From positions 1 to 49,527 of the forward strand of contig JAAENP010000284.1 in the NCBI GenBank assembly GCA_024224155.1: a DNA stretch of 49,527 nucleotides, given 5' to 3'. The position numbers and the translations under genes are program-made. Numbering within the stretch: the stretch's first letter is position 1; every line of letters starts with the position of its first letter. The notes under the pieces are model-generated. The model was not told the origin of the DNA. It saw only the letters and a list, made by a program, of their open reading frames with translations, and made no database searches. The stretch comes from a bacterium. GTDB lineage: Bacteria; Acidobacteriota; Thermoanaerobaculia; Multivoradales; JAHEKO01. Positions 8,071-16,492 of this stretch are shown in pieces.

Positions 8071-9848
8071 GGTGCTTTCGGGCTTCGGTACGCCCTGGAC
8101 TACTGGTTGCGGCGATCGCTTTTATTGGTTCCGCGCCGGTCAACGGCGTTGAGATACGCGCCACATCGTGCACGACCTGCCACGGCGACGCAGACTTGTT
8201 CGAGGCCGAGACCCTCGCGATCCTGGAGAGCTTCCGCAACGACGTTCACGCCAAAGTCGGTCTTTCGTGTCACGACTGCCACGGAGGCAATCCGGCGATG
8301 TCGGTTGCCGACGACATGTTCGAGGCCAAGGACGAGGAGTTCGGTCTGAACCCGTATCGTGGCAAGCCGGACCGGATGGAGGCACCCGACTTCTGTGGCA
8401 GTTGCCACTCGAGCCCTTCCTACATGAAGCGGTTCATCTGGCTGGATGCTCAAGTCGGCCAGGTTGGGGAGTACCGGACAAGCAGACACGGACAGAGGCT
8501 GGCGGAGGGGGACGTCAACGTCGCGATCTGCACCGATTGCCACGGCGTTCACGGCATCGTCCGCGTCGGAGATCCGGAGTCACCGGTCTATCCGACCAAC
8601 GTTGCCGACACCTGCGCCTCGTGCCACGCGGATGCGGAGAAAATGAGCGGCTACTTGCTCCCCGACGGTCGCCCACTTCCGATCGACCAGAGTGCCCGCT
8701 GGCAGCAAAGCGTCCACGCGAAAGCGATGTTGGAACGGGAGGATCTGTCCGCGCCGACCTGCAACGACTGCCACGGCAACCACGGCGCCGTGCCCCCGGG
8801 TCTCGACTCAGTGGCCGTCGTCTGTGGTCAGTGTCACGGCCGCGAGGCCGATCTCTTCCGCAGCAGCTCGAAGCACGATGGCTTCGCGCTCCATAACGAA
8901 TACCTGGCCGAGGCCGGCGAGGAAGGCTGTCCGGCGTGCCACGAGCCGCCCGAGCCACAGGCCTGGGTCACCGGCATTCGACACTTCGGCGAGTGCACGT
9001 CCTGCCACGAAAACCACGGTACCGTACGGCCCACGGTCGCTATGTTCGGAGAGCTACCGGAGACACCCTGTGTATTCTGCCATGAGGGTTCGGTTGACCT
9101 GGGAGACGAGGCCGCGGAGCCGGAAGTGTCGGCGCGAAACTACTCGGAGGTTCTTGAAGAGCTCTTTAGCGAAGCGACGGCGGCGAATCTCGAGGGCGAA
9201 GCCCGTTTTGACTGGCTGGTCGACCGAGCTCGCGGTCTCGAGCCGCACTCCGTGTCCGGCGAGGTAGACGAGGAAGGCCGTCCGCTGCTACGGCCTGAGT
9301 TCAGTCGTCTGTTCGACAAATTCCGAATCGGCAAGACCTACTACACCCATGACGATCCGAATACCGGAGAAGAAGTTCGGACACCGATTACACGCTGTAG
9401 CACTTGCCACGTCACCGGCGCCTTGGTCAGCGACGCAACGCCGGGAGCGGTTACCGGCATCGACCTGCTGGATCGGATGAGCGAGCTTACGGCGATGATT
9501 GGAAGAGCCGAGCGAGTCGTGCTGCGAGCCCATCGAGGTGGTGTCGAGGTGCGCGACGCCCAGCTCGAGGTGGATCAGGCAGTCGACTCCGAGATCGGCC
9601 TCGAGGTCCAGGTTCACGGTTTCACCGCGGCCGAAGGTAGCGACTTTCTCTCGACTCACGCAAAGGGTCTGGAGCACGCGCGTACGGCGATCGACTTGGG
9701 CCTCGAAGCTCAGGAGGAGATCCAAGCAAGGCGACACTGGCTAGCCCTTTCCCTGGTCGCGATCGTCGCAACCCTCATAGCTCTGGGCCTCAAGATCCGA
9801 GAGCTCTCGAGGCGCGAAAGAGCCTCGTTCGAGACGTCGGAAGCCTAG
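8067..9848 (+). CDS. 11-haem cytochrome c with C-terminal membrane anchor, module A
   Basis: A 593-residue exported protein with an N-terminal signal ([16 protein letters not shown]) and eleven CXXCH motifs: CTTCH, CHDCH, CGSCH, CTDCH, CASCH, CNDCH, CGQCH, CPACH, CTSCH and CVFCH, then CSTCH isolated after an insert of roughly 100 residues. A helical region and one transmembrane helix ([18 protein letters not shown]) end the protein, placing the haem part in the periplasm like a cytochrome c1. The ATG overlaps the cytochrome b stop (ATGA); the frame is open further upstream, but that lies inside cytochrome b. It probably accepts electrons from the Rieske protein. A shorter 9-haem relative sits at the same place in module B. 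Confidence 0.9.
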   Translation: MRCFRASVRPGLLVAAIAFIGSAPVNGVEIRATSCTTCHGDADLFEAETLAILESFRNDVHAKVGLSCHDCHGGNPAMSVADDMFEAKDEEFGLNPYRGKPDRMEAPDFCGSCHSSPSYMKRFIWLDAQVGQVGEYRTSRHGQRLAEGDVNVAICTDCHGVHGIVRVGDPESPVYPTNVADTCASCHADAEKMSGYLLPDGRPLPIDQSARWQQSVHAKAMLEREDLSAPTCNDCHGNHGAVPPGLDSVAVVCGQCHGREADLFRSSSKHDGFALHNEYLAEAGEEGCPACHEPPEPQAWVTGIRHFGECTSCHENHGTVRPTVAMFGELPETPCVFCHEGSVDLGDEAAEPEVSARNYSEVLEELFSEATAANLEGEARFDWLVDRARGLEPHSVSGEVDEEGRPLLRPEFSRLFDKFRIGKTYYTHDDPNTGEEVRTPITRCSTCHVTGALVSDATPGAVTGIDLLDRMSELTAMIGRAERVVLRAHRGGVEVRDAQLEVDQAVDSEIGLEVQVHGFTAAEGSDFLSTHAKGLEHARTAIDLGLEAQEEIQARRHWLALSLVAIVATLIALGLKIRELSRRERASFETSEA

Positions 9849-9909
9849 GTCGGCCGTCTCAGAGGAGGCTCTCCCGGGAGCGAACCGCCGCCTGATTGGG
9901 CATGAAATC

Positions 9910-9990
9910 GTACGCAAGGCGTACTGCGTCGTGCAGCAGTGACGCGGGAAACTACCCGATCGGGTAGTCCGAAAGGCCTTTCGGTCCCGC
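9910..9990. repeat. Array of palindromes in the module A intergenic gap
   Basis: The 226-base gap between the 11-haem and 8-haem genes holds consecutive inverted repeats: GTACGC-AAG-GCGTAC (9910-9924), GCGTC-N10-GACGC (9926-9945), the perfect 18-base palindrome ACTACCCGATCGGGTAGT (9951-9968), then abutting it the perfect 16-base palindrome CCGAAAGGCCTTTCGG (9969-9984). GCGGGA (9944-9949) and TCCCGC (9985-9990) could close the last two in a three-way junction. No T run follows. It may be a structured leader, processing site or REP-type element. Confidence 0.6.
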
Positions 9991-10074
9991 CCTCTCGGTT
10001 GTTGGCGGCGGACTTTGCTACGGCGCATGATGCAGGCGACATCGCGCAGTTCGGTCTGAGTCTGGGGACTTGCA

Positions 10075-10818
10075 TTGAAGATCTGGCGCATTCCTGATCA
10101 GGTTATTCGTTTAGCCGTTGTGCTCGTGGCGGCGGTGGCGGTGTTGGTGGTGGTGAGGGGCCGCTTCGTGCCGGCGTCGTTCGGCGAGACGGGACACTAC
10201 CGGGCCGACGCGGTCGACGTGGTTGCCGCGCAGCCGATTCGATATGCGGGCTCACAGATTTGCGTCGAGTGCCACGACGGCGAAGGTGAAGCCAAGAGCG
10301 GATCCTTCCACCGGACCGTTTCGTGCGAAGTGTGCCACGGCCCCGCGGCCGCGCACGCCGAGGATTTCGAATCCCAGACACCGCTGATCCCCCGCGAGCG
10401 CGGCGCCGAGTGTCTTTCATGTCACGAATACCTATCGCCGCGTCCCACCGGTTTTCCGCAGATCATCGAACGCCTACACAACCCTCTCCAGCCCTGCATC
10501 GGCTGTCACGACCCGCACGATCCCACGCCGCCAGAGGTGCCGGAATCGTGCTCGGCGTGCCACGCCCAGATCGCCAGGACCAAGGCGGTGTCTCATCACT
10601 TGACGCTCGAGTGCGAGACCTGCCACGACGCACAGGCCGAGCACCGCGAGGAGCCGCGCTCCTTTCTGCCCAGGAAGCCGACGGCGAGGGAGTTCTGCGG
10701 CAGTTGTCATTCGGAGAGCGCCGACAGCCCGGCCGACATTCCACGCGTCGATCTGCGCGATCACGGCGAGCGCTACCTGTGTTGGCAGTGCCACTACCCC
10801 CATCACCCGGAGAGCTAA
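10075..10818 (+). CDS. Membrane-anchored 8-haem cytochrome c, module A
   Basis: A 247-residue protein with an uncleaved-looking N-terminal anchor (VIRLAVVLVAAVAVLVVV) and eight haem motifs: CVECH, CEVCH, CLSCH, CIGCH, CSACH, CETCH, CGSCH and CWQCH. Several HxxH-like contexts (CHDPHDP, CHYPHHP) suggest bis-His ligation of the multihaem type. It is followed after two bases by a ferredoxin subunit and then NrfD, so it likely carries electrons between them and the 11-haem protein, in the position ActA or QrcA holds in their complexes. TTG at 10075 is taken as start because no ATG or GTG precedes the anchor. Confidence 0.85.
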   Translation: MKIWRIPDQVIRLAVVLVAAVAVLVVVRGRFVPASFGETGHYRADAVDVVAAQPIRYAGSQICVECHDGEGEAKSGSFHRTVSCEVCHGPAAAHAEDFESQTPLIPRERGAECLSCHEYLSPRPTGFPQIIERLHNPLQPCIGCHDPHDPTPPEVPESCSACHAQIARTKAVSHHLTLECETCHDAQAEHREEPRSFLPRKPTAREFCGSCHSESADSPADIPRVDLRDHGERYLCWQCHYPHHPES

Positions 10819-10820
10819 GG

Positions 10821-11606
10821 ATGGCCGGACAAAACGACGAGCGAAAGTTTCCGCGGCGAGAGTTCCTGGTCAGAACGCTTCAACTTCCGTGCTCGGCGGC
10901 GGTGGTCACCGTTTTGGGACCGCTGGCCCTTGGCTCCGATGCCGCCGCAGCCAGTCAGAGCGGCTCGGAAACCTCGGAGCACTACTTCGGCATGGGGATC
11001 CAGGTCGACAAATGCATCGGTTGCGGCAAGTGCGTCGAAGCCTGCAAGGCCGAGAACGACGTCCCCCGGGAGCCCTATTACTTTCGCACCTGGGTGGAGC
11101 GCTACGTCATCCACAACGACGGTGACGTGTCGGTAGACAGCCCCGAGGGAGGCATTCGGGGCTTTCCCCTGCACGAGGGAGAGAGTGACGTGTTGCGCTC
11201 TTTCTTCGTTCCCAAGCTCTGTAATCAGTGCGACAACCCGCCATGCGTACAGGTATGTCCGGTGGGGGCGACATTCAAGACCGACGACGGGGTCGTGCTG
11301 GTGGACAGCGACTACTGCATCGGCTGCCGCTACTGTATCCAGGCCTGTCCCTACGGCGCCCGCTACCTCGATCCACGGACCAACACCGCGGACAAGTGCA
11401 CCTTCTGCTATCACCGCATCACGCAGGGACTGTTGCCGGCCTGTGTCGAGGTCTGCCCGACGGGGGCCAGGATTTTCGGCGAGCTCAACGCGTTGGCCAG
11501 CCCGCTGCGGCGGTTGATGAGGATGAGCTCGCTTCAGGTTCTGAAGCCCGCTCTCAATACCGAGCCCAAGGTCTTCTATTCGAAGTTGGACGGAGAGGTG
11601 AGGTAG
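10821..11606 (+). CDS. Tat-exported ferredoxin-type subunit with four [4Fe-4S] clusters, module A
   Basis: A 261-residue DmsB/NrfC/HybA-like protein that wires electrons between haems and an NrfD membrane partner. The Tat motif PRREFLVRT near residue 11 is followed by a hydrophobic stretch and an alanine-rich cleavage area. Sixteen cysteines fall into four groups: CIGCGKCVEAC, CNQCDNPPCVQVC, CIGCRYCIQAC, and CTFC with ACVEVC. The start is ATG 10821, directly after AAGG. An NrfD gene follows at once, the usual pair. No molybdopterin subunit accompanies it, unlike module B, so the partner is presumably the 8-haem cytochrome. Confidence 0.93.
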   Translation: MAGQNDERKFPRREFLVRTLQLPCSAAVVTVLGPLALGSDAAAASQSGSETSEHYFGMGIQVDKCIGCGKCVEACKAENDVPREPYYFRTWVERYVIHNDGDVSVDSPEGGIRGFPLHEGESDVLRSFFVPKLCNQCDNPPCVQVCPVGATFKTDDGVVLVDSDYCIGCRYCIQACPYGARYLDPRTNTADKCTFCYHRITQGLLPACVEVCPTGARIFGELNALASPLRRLMRMSSLQVLKPALNTEPKVFYSKLDGEVR

Positions 11607-11610
11607 TCGC

Positions 11611-12843
11611 GTGGAGCAGCATCTGGAGCGCCTGGAGTCGGCCGTCGAGCAGATCTCGGGGTTCATCTATCCCAACGAGATCGAGCTCCATTGGGGGCTG
11701 CTGGTGGTGCTCTATCCGTACATTACCGGCTTGGTGGCGGGGGCCTTCATCCTGGCTTCGCTGGAGAAGGTCTTCAAGGTGAAGGAGCTCGAGCCTACCT
11801 ACCGGCTGGCGTTGCTTACGGCCCTGGCCTTCCTACTGGTGGCGCCGTTGCCTCTCCTCGCCCATCTCGGTCACCCGGAGCGCTCGTTCGAGATCTTCCT
11901 CACCCCGCACTTCAAGTCGGCAATGGCCATGTTCGGGTTCGTGTATGCCTGGTATCTGATGCTCGTTTTGTTGTTGGAGATCTGGTTCGACTACCGAGCC
12001 GATCTGGTCAAGTGGGGGCGGAAGGCGGGAAGGTTCAAGAAGTTCCTCTACTGGGTGATCACGCTGGGCTCGCGGGATCTGTCGCCGGAGGCCGTCGAGT
12101 TCGACAAGAAGGCCGTGCACACGATCACCTTGATCGGCATCCCGTCTGCCTTCTTGCTGCACGGCTATGTCGGTTTCATCTTCGGATCGGTCAAGGCGAA
12201 TCCGTGGTGGAGCAGCGTGCTGATGCCCATCGTGTTTCTGTTCTCGGCCATCGTGTCGGGGATTTCGTTGGTTCTCCTGATCTATTACGTGACGACGCTG
12301 TTTCGCCGCAAGCAGCCGGAGATGGCCTGTCTCGACAAACTGGCCTCCTTCCTGCTGTACGCGCTGATCGTGGATTTCTCGTTGGAGATCTTGGACTTTA
12401 TTCATCGGCTGTACGAGTCGGAAGAGTCGATCGGGATCCTCTCGGAATTGATCGTCAGCAAGCTCTACCTCAGCTTGACAATCGTTCAGATTCTCATCGG
12501 TACTATCGCTCCGCTGCTCATCCTCGCCTATTCTCGTTTTTCACGGCTTCCGACCGAGCTCAAGCGGGTCGCCTACTTTATTGGCGCGTTGCTGGTGCAG
12601 GTCGGAATCTTCGGCACGCGCTGGAACGTAGTGATCGGAGGACAGCTCTTCTCGAAGAGCCTCCGCGGGTTGACCGTCTACAAGCTCGAGCTGGGGGGCA
12701 TTGAGGGCCTGTTCACTTGCATCGGTCTTCTCATTCTGCCGTTCGTCATTCTCTACATCTTGATCAAGGTGCTGCCGCCGTGGGAGGAGGCTTCGCTCGC
12801 GCTCTCGGAAGACGCTGCGGTCTCGACCGCTAGCGCGGATTGA
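11611..12843 (+). CDS. NrfD/PsrC-type integral membrane subunit, module A
   Basis: A 410-residue polytopic membrane protein with about eight to ten hydrophobic helices (for example LHGYVGFIFGS, FLLYALIVDFSLEILDF). The family binds quinone and exchanges electrons with a ferredoxin-type partner on the periplasmic side, as in PsrC, ActC and QrcD. It starts at GTG 11611, four bases after the ferredoxin gene, with GGAGG upstream. It closes module A, so this operon contains two separate quinone-reactive membrane proteins, cytochrome b and NrfD. The C-terminus is a short polar tail. Confidence 0.92.
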   Translation: MEQHLERLESAVEQISGFIYPNEIELHWGLLVVLYPYITGLVAGAFILASLEKVFKVKELEPTYRLALLTALAFLLVAPLPLLAHLGHPERSFEIFLTPHFKSAMAMFGFVYAWYLMLVLLLEIWFDYRADLVKWGRKAGRFKKFLYWVITLGSRDLSPEAVEFDKKAVHTITLIGIPSAFLLHGYVGFIFGSVKANPWWSSVLMPIVFLFSAIVSGISLVLLIYYVTTLFRRKQPEMACLDKLASFLLYALIVDFSLEILDFIHRLYESEESIGILSELIVSKLYLSLTIVQILIGTIAPLLILAYSRFSRLPTELKRVAYFIGALLVQVGIFGTRWNVVIGGQLFSKSLRGLTVYKLELGGIEGLFTCIGLLILPFVILYILIKVLPPWEEASLALSEDAAVSTASAD

Positions 12844-12931
12844 CCTTGCGGACGTCAAGCTCCCGGAGCGAGAGCCCCAGCCGCTAGAGCATGCCCCGCC
12901 ACGGGAAAGCGAGGGTTTCGAAAGCGGTCCT

Positions 12932-14146
12932 TCAGGGGCTTCGTTGCTCGGATTCGGCCTCTCGGGTTCGCTGAAGATACGCCAGCAGGTTGCGCAGATC
13001 CTCACCTGAGAGCTCGGGCCAGAGCTTGCCCTCGCCGAGGATCGCTTCCTTCATCACCGGCGCATGACTCCACAGGGCCGCGATGAAGGCGGCCGGCGAC
13101 CGGCTCGCCGCGGTACCGGCGAGATCGGATCCTTGGTGCGCCGAGGCCGCGCCGCCGCCGTGACATTCGGCGCACGACCTGGCGGAAAAAGCATCTTCGC
13201 CGCGCACGGGGTCACCGGGCCGGTCGGCGAACGGCAGGAAGTAAAGGTACGCGATCAGGTCGGCCAGTTCGGCTGTCGAAAAACTCGGCCAGCCGACGCC
13301 ACGGCTGAGCATCATCTCGCTCATCACCGAAGCGTGATTCCACATCAAGCCCGCGATCGTCTCCGCCGAGCGATGTAGGTCCGCGCGCGTCAGGTCAGGT
13401 CCGTCGCCGCCTCCAGTCGCATTCCTGCCGTGGCAAAGCGCGCAGCCTCTGCTTCGGAACAGTTCTCTGCCGTGATTTGGATTGCCCGGAGCCAGCAAGG
13501 TACGCTCCGCAGGCCCCTCGGCCGTGGCCTGGCGAAAGTAAGCGCTCAAATCAGCCAGATCCCCCTCACCGAAGCTTGGCACGGCCATGCCTGCCGTGCG
13601 GATGGTCTCGAACATCTCCGGGCCGTGGTTCCAGATCGCCTGGGCGACAAAGAGCGGGGAGGCGAAGCTCTCGAGCCCGTCCAAGTCTGGGCCCAAACCG
13701 CCTCGGCCGCCGAAGCCCGAGAGCTCGTGACATTCCTGGCAGCCTTGTACCCTGAAGGTGGCCCTTCCCGCTGTGGCATCGCCGGGCTGGCCCAGATACT
13801 CGATGAAGTAGAGGAAAGAGGTCAGTTCGACCACTTCCGTTTGCGACAGTTCGGGCCACGGGAGCTTGGCGTCCTCGAAGCTGACGCTCATCCCGGGAAC
13901 GTGGTTCCACAGCGCCGCTCCGAGATCGAGAAGGCTGCCGCCGAAGGCCTCATGCCCGAGATCGGGCCCCACCCCAGGAGTGTTGCCGGCGATGCCGTGG
14001 CATTGAACGCAGTTCCGGTTTTCGAAGAGCAGCCGCCCTTCGAGTGGATCGTCAGGGAGCGCAGCACCGGAATCTGAAGGACTTGCTCCGACGAGTGCGA
14101 GAGCGCACAGCAGAACGAGCCAACCATCGGCACTCAGAAGCCTCAT
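12932..14146 (-). CDS. Tetrahaem cytochrome c made of four tandem monohaem domains, module B
   Basis: A 404-residue exported cytochrome (signal LLCALALVGASPSDSGA) with four haem motifs, CVQCH, CQECH, CALCH and CAECH, about 95 residues apart. Each is followed by a near-repeat of W-N/S-H-x-P/S-x-M (LWNHVPGM, IWNHGPEM, MWNHASVM, LWSHAPVM) and a closing helix (ELTSFLYF, DLSAYFRQ, DLIAYLYF, NLLAYLQR). This is four copies of one class I-type domain, with Met probably the distal ligand, unlike the bis-His cytochromes around it. It is last in module B and overlaps the preceding gene by ATGA. ActE of Alternative Complex III occupies a comparable place but is monohaem. Confidence 0.9.
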   Translation of the reverse strand: MRLLSADGWLVLLCALALVGASPSDSGAALPDDPLEGRLLFENRNCVQCHGIAGNTPGVGPDLGHEAFGGSLLDLGAALWNHVPGMSVSFEDAKLPWPELSQTEVVELTSFLYFIEYLGQPGDATAGRATFRVQGCQECHELSGFGGRGGLGPDLDGLESFASPLFVAQAIWNHGPEMFETIRTAGMAVPSFGEGDLADLSAYFRQATAEGPAERTLLAPGNPNHGRELFRSRGCALCHGRNATGGGDGPDLTRADLHRSAETIAGLMWNHASVMSEMMLSRGVGWPSFSTAELADLIAYLYFLPFADRPGDPVRGEDAFSARSCAECHGGGAASAHQGSDLAGTAASRSPAAFIAALWSHAPVMKEAILGEGKLWPELSGEDLRNLLAYLQRTREAESEQRSP

Positions 14147-14439
14147 TCCGGGCCAGGTCCTTTTTCTTTCCTGTCGGTGCTATCGGCCGCCGAGGAGGCA
14201 CCACGGCGCAATCCAACGAAGACATAGGTCAAGACCGACGCGCCAGTCAGAAACACGGGGATGGCGACGATCGAAATGCCGACCGACGCCGACGGTACGT
14301 CGTGCAAGGCTTGGGAGAGACGCATCAAATGGATGATCCAGACGCTGATCCCAACGACAAAGATCCAGATCGCGGCGACCGACGCGACTTGACACGCGAC
14401 GATCCAGGGCGGTGTCTGCCGAAATTTGGTTTCGGTCAC
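14143..14439 (-). CDS. Small two-helix membrane protein, module B
   Basis: A 98-residue protein with two transmembrane helices (VACQVASVAAIWIFVVGISVW and VGISIVAIPVFLTGASVLTYVF) and a charged C-terminal tail. It is locked between the NrfD and tetrahaem genes by ATGA overlaps at both ends, so it is very probably a structural subunit of the same complex. The place corresponds to ActD or ActF-like accessory subunits, but I see no sequence signature for either and leave the family open. Confidence 0.75.
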   Translation of the reverse strand: MTETKFRQTPPWIVACQVASVAAIWIFVVGISVWIIHLMRLSQALHDVPSASVGISIVAIPVFLTGASVLTYVFVGLRRGASSAADSTDRKEKGPGPE

Positions 14440-15812
14440 GCCGTCTCTCCTTTCGGCACCGGGTCCGGCAGGTAGCTCTCGACGCGCTCAGCGGTCTCAG
14501 CTACCGCTATCTCCTGGCCTTCTCGCAGCTCCCAGACCGAGATGAGCGGAAACAGCCGAGCGAAAAGGACGAACCCGAGGGCAAAGGTCGCGAGCCCGCC
14601 CACGAACATGGCCCACTCGACAAGACTGGGAACATAGAAGCCACTGGGGTAGGCCAGCCGGGGATTGGCCAGCGACGGCACCACGATATTGAGCCGCTCG
14701 AGCCACATGCCGATCACGATAGCAATCGACGCCACCATGATTCCGGGAATGGTTCGTGTGCGCCGGAAGCTCAGCAGAACCACAGGAATCAAGAAATTGC
14801 ACACCACCATGCCCCAGAAGAGAGTGGCGTACGGTCCGGTGAACTTGTAGAAGAAGACTCGCATTTCGGCCGGCTCATTCCCGAAGAACGCGGTCAAGTA
14901 CTCAGAAAAGGTGAAGTAGAACCAGAGCAGCGACATGACCAGCAGCAGCTTAGACAGGTGGGAGAAGTGAATCTCCTTCAAGTACCGTTCAAGGTGGAAG
15001 ACCCTTCTCAGAACGATCATCAGGACCATCAAGGCGGCAATGCCGGAGAAGATCGCGCCGACCACGAAATAGGGACCAAAGATGGTCGAATGCCATCCCG
15101 GTTGCAGAGTCATGGCGAAAATGTAGGAGATGACCGTGTGCACCGAGACCGCGATCGGAATCACCAGGATCATCATGATGTTGACTGCGCGCTCCAACAC
15201 TTCCCGCTGGCGCGGCGTGTTCTGCCAGTTCCAGGCCAGGAAGGAATAGAGCCAGCGCGGCCTCGCGCCGCGGTCGCGCAGCAAGGCGATGTCGGGAATC
15301 ATGGGCATATAGAGATAAACGGTCGATGCCATGAAATAGGCGGAGATCGAGCTCACGTCCCAAAGCAGCGGGGATTGCAGGCGGCCTGCCGTGAAGATGT
15401 TGAGCATGCGATCCGGGCGACCGAGGTCCAGAACCGGGTGGAAGGCACCGATCGCGAGCACCACGACGGTAATCACTTCGGCCATACGTGTGATGGGGCG
15501 GCGCCACTCGGCGTTCGAGAGCCTCAGAATCGCCGAGATCAGCGTACCGGCGTGGCTGATGCCGATGAAGAACACGAAATTGACGATATAGAAACCCCAT
15601 CCCACAGGCTGGTTAAGACCAGTCACGCCCAGGCCGCGCAGAATCTGGCGGCTGAAGAGAACCCAGCAGCCCAAGATGATCAGAATGAGCAAAGTCGTTA
15701 CCACCCGAAAAGCGCTACCGGGCTGCTCGACCGAACGCAGCAGGGCGTCGATGTCTTGCTCGGAAAGATCGTGTGAGGTGCTTGGCCGTACTTTGGCGCG
15801 CTCGGAGCTCAT
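14436..15812 (-). CDS. NrfD/ActC/QrcD-type quinone-binding membrane subunit, module B
   Basis: A 458-residue polytopic protein resembling ActC of Alternative Complex III: NQPVGWGFYIVNFVFFIGIS, SHAGTLISAILRL, HPVLDLGRPDR and WNWQNTPRQREVLERAVN are characteristic. It would exchange electrons between menaquinone and the periplasmic ferredoxin subunit, possibly with proton movement. The true start is ATG 15812, which overlaps the ferredoxin stop (ATGA); the open frame continues upstream only inside that gene. The stop overlaps the two-helix protein gene. It is distinct from the NrfD of module A, which lacks these ActC-like motifs. Confidence 0.94.
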   Translation of the reverse strand: MSSERAKVRPSTSHDLSEQDIDALLRSVEQPGSAFRVVTTLLILIILGCWVLFSRQILRGLGVTGLNQPVGWGFYIVNFVFFIGISHAGTLISAILRLSNAEWRRPITRMAEVITVVVLAIGAFHPVLDLGRPDRMLNIFTAGRLQSPLLWDVSSISAYFMASTVYLYMPMIPDIALLRDRGARPRWLYSFLAWNWQNTPRQREVLERAVNIMMILVIPIAVSVHTVISYIFAMTLQPGWHSTIFGPYFVVGAIFSGIAALMVLMIVLRRVFHLERYLKEIHFSHLSKLLLVMSLLWFYFTFSEYLTAFFGNEPAEMRVFFYKFTGPYATLFWGMVVCNFLIPVVLLSFRRTRTIPGIMVASIAIVIGMWLERLNIVVPSLANPRLAYPSGFYVPSLVEWAMFVGGLATFALGFVLFARLFPLISVWELREGQEIAVAETAERVESYLPDPVPKGETA

Positions 15813-16492
15813 TCCTGCTCCTCGAGGTAGAAGACCTTGGGCCTCGTGCCGAGGTCCTCGTGGGGCCGAAATGCGCGCGGACTGCGCGCCAAGGTGCTGA
15901 CAGTGCTCTCGGGATCGTCCAGGTTTCCAAGCACGATGGCCCGCGCCGGGCAGCTCTCCGCGCAGGCGGGAACGACCTCGCCGTCGCGAAGCTCGCGGTC
16001 CTCGGCGCGAGCCTGCTCGCGGGCGTGATTCACGCGATGGTGACAGAAGGTGCATTTCTCGACCACGCCGTGCGAGCGAAACGAGACATCGGGGTTGGCC
16101 TTCCGCTTCAACTCGCCCGGCCATTCAGGCTCGTACCAATTGAAGACCTTGGCGTTGTAGGGACAGGCCGCCATGCAATAGCGGCAACCGATACAGCGGC
16201 TGTAGATCTGGCCGACGATACCCTCCTCGCTCAGATAGGTCGCGTGCACCGGACAGACCTTGACGCAAGGAGGATCGTCACACTGCACGCAGAGTGCGGG
16301 CTTGTAGCGCACCGCGGCGTGAGCCTCCGACCCCGAGACTTCGCGCAGTAAGCGAATCCAATGAAAGGCTCGACTCTGATCCGTCTCTTCGGGCCCGACA
16401 GCCGTCAGGTTGTTCTCCTGGTGGCACGCGGCCATGCAGTTTCCGCAACCGGTGCAACGGTCGAGGTCGATTGCCATGCCCCAGCGAGCCAT
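15809..16492 (-). CDS. Ferredoxin-type subunit with four clusters (ActB2/QrcC-like), module B
   Basis: A 227-residue iron-sulfur protein without its own signal peptide, starting MARWGMAIDLDRCTGCG. Four cysteine groups are visible: CTGCGNCMAAC, CVQCDDPPCVKVC, CIGCRYCMAAC, and CTFC with ACAESC. It is presumably exported attached to the Tat-bearing molybdopterin-family subunit encoded just upstream (TGATG overlap). In Alternative Complex III the two are fused as ActB; here they are separate, as in the Qrc complex. It relays electrons between the haem proteins and the NrfD subunit. Confidence 0.93.
   Translation of the reverse strand: MARWGMAIDLDRCTGCGNCMAACHQENNLTAVGPEETDQSRAFHWIRLLREVSGSEAHAAVRYKPALCVQCDDPPCVKVCPVHATYLSEEGIVGQIYSRCIGCRYCMAACPYNAKVFNWYEPEWPGELKRKANPDVSFRSHGVVEKCTFCHHRVNHAREQARAEDRELRDGEVVPACAESCPARAIVLGNLDDPESTVSTLARSPRAFRPHEDLGTRPKVFYLEEQE

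Noticed and set aside
14412-15776. Long plus-strand open frame (454 codons) opposite the ActC-like gene
   Set aside because: It is rich in Glu, Gln, His and Arg with no domain, the typical antisense shadow of a membrane-protein gene in GC-rich DNA.
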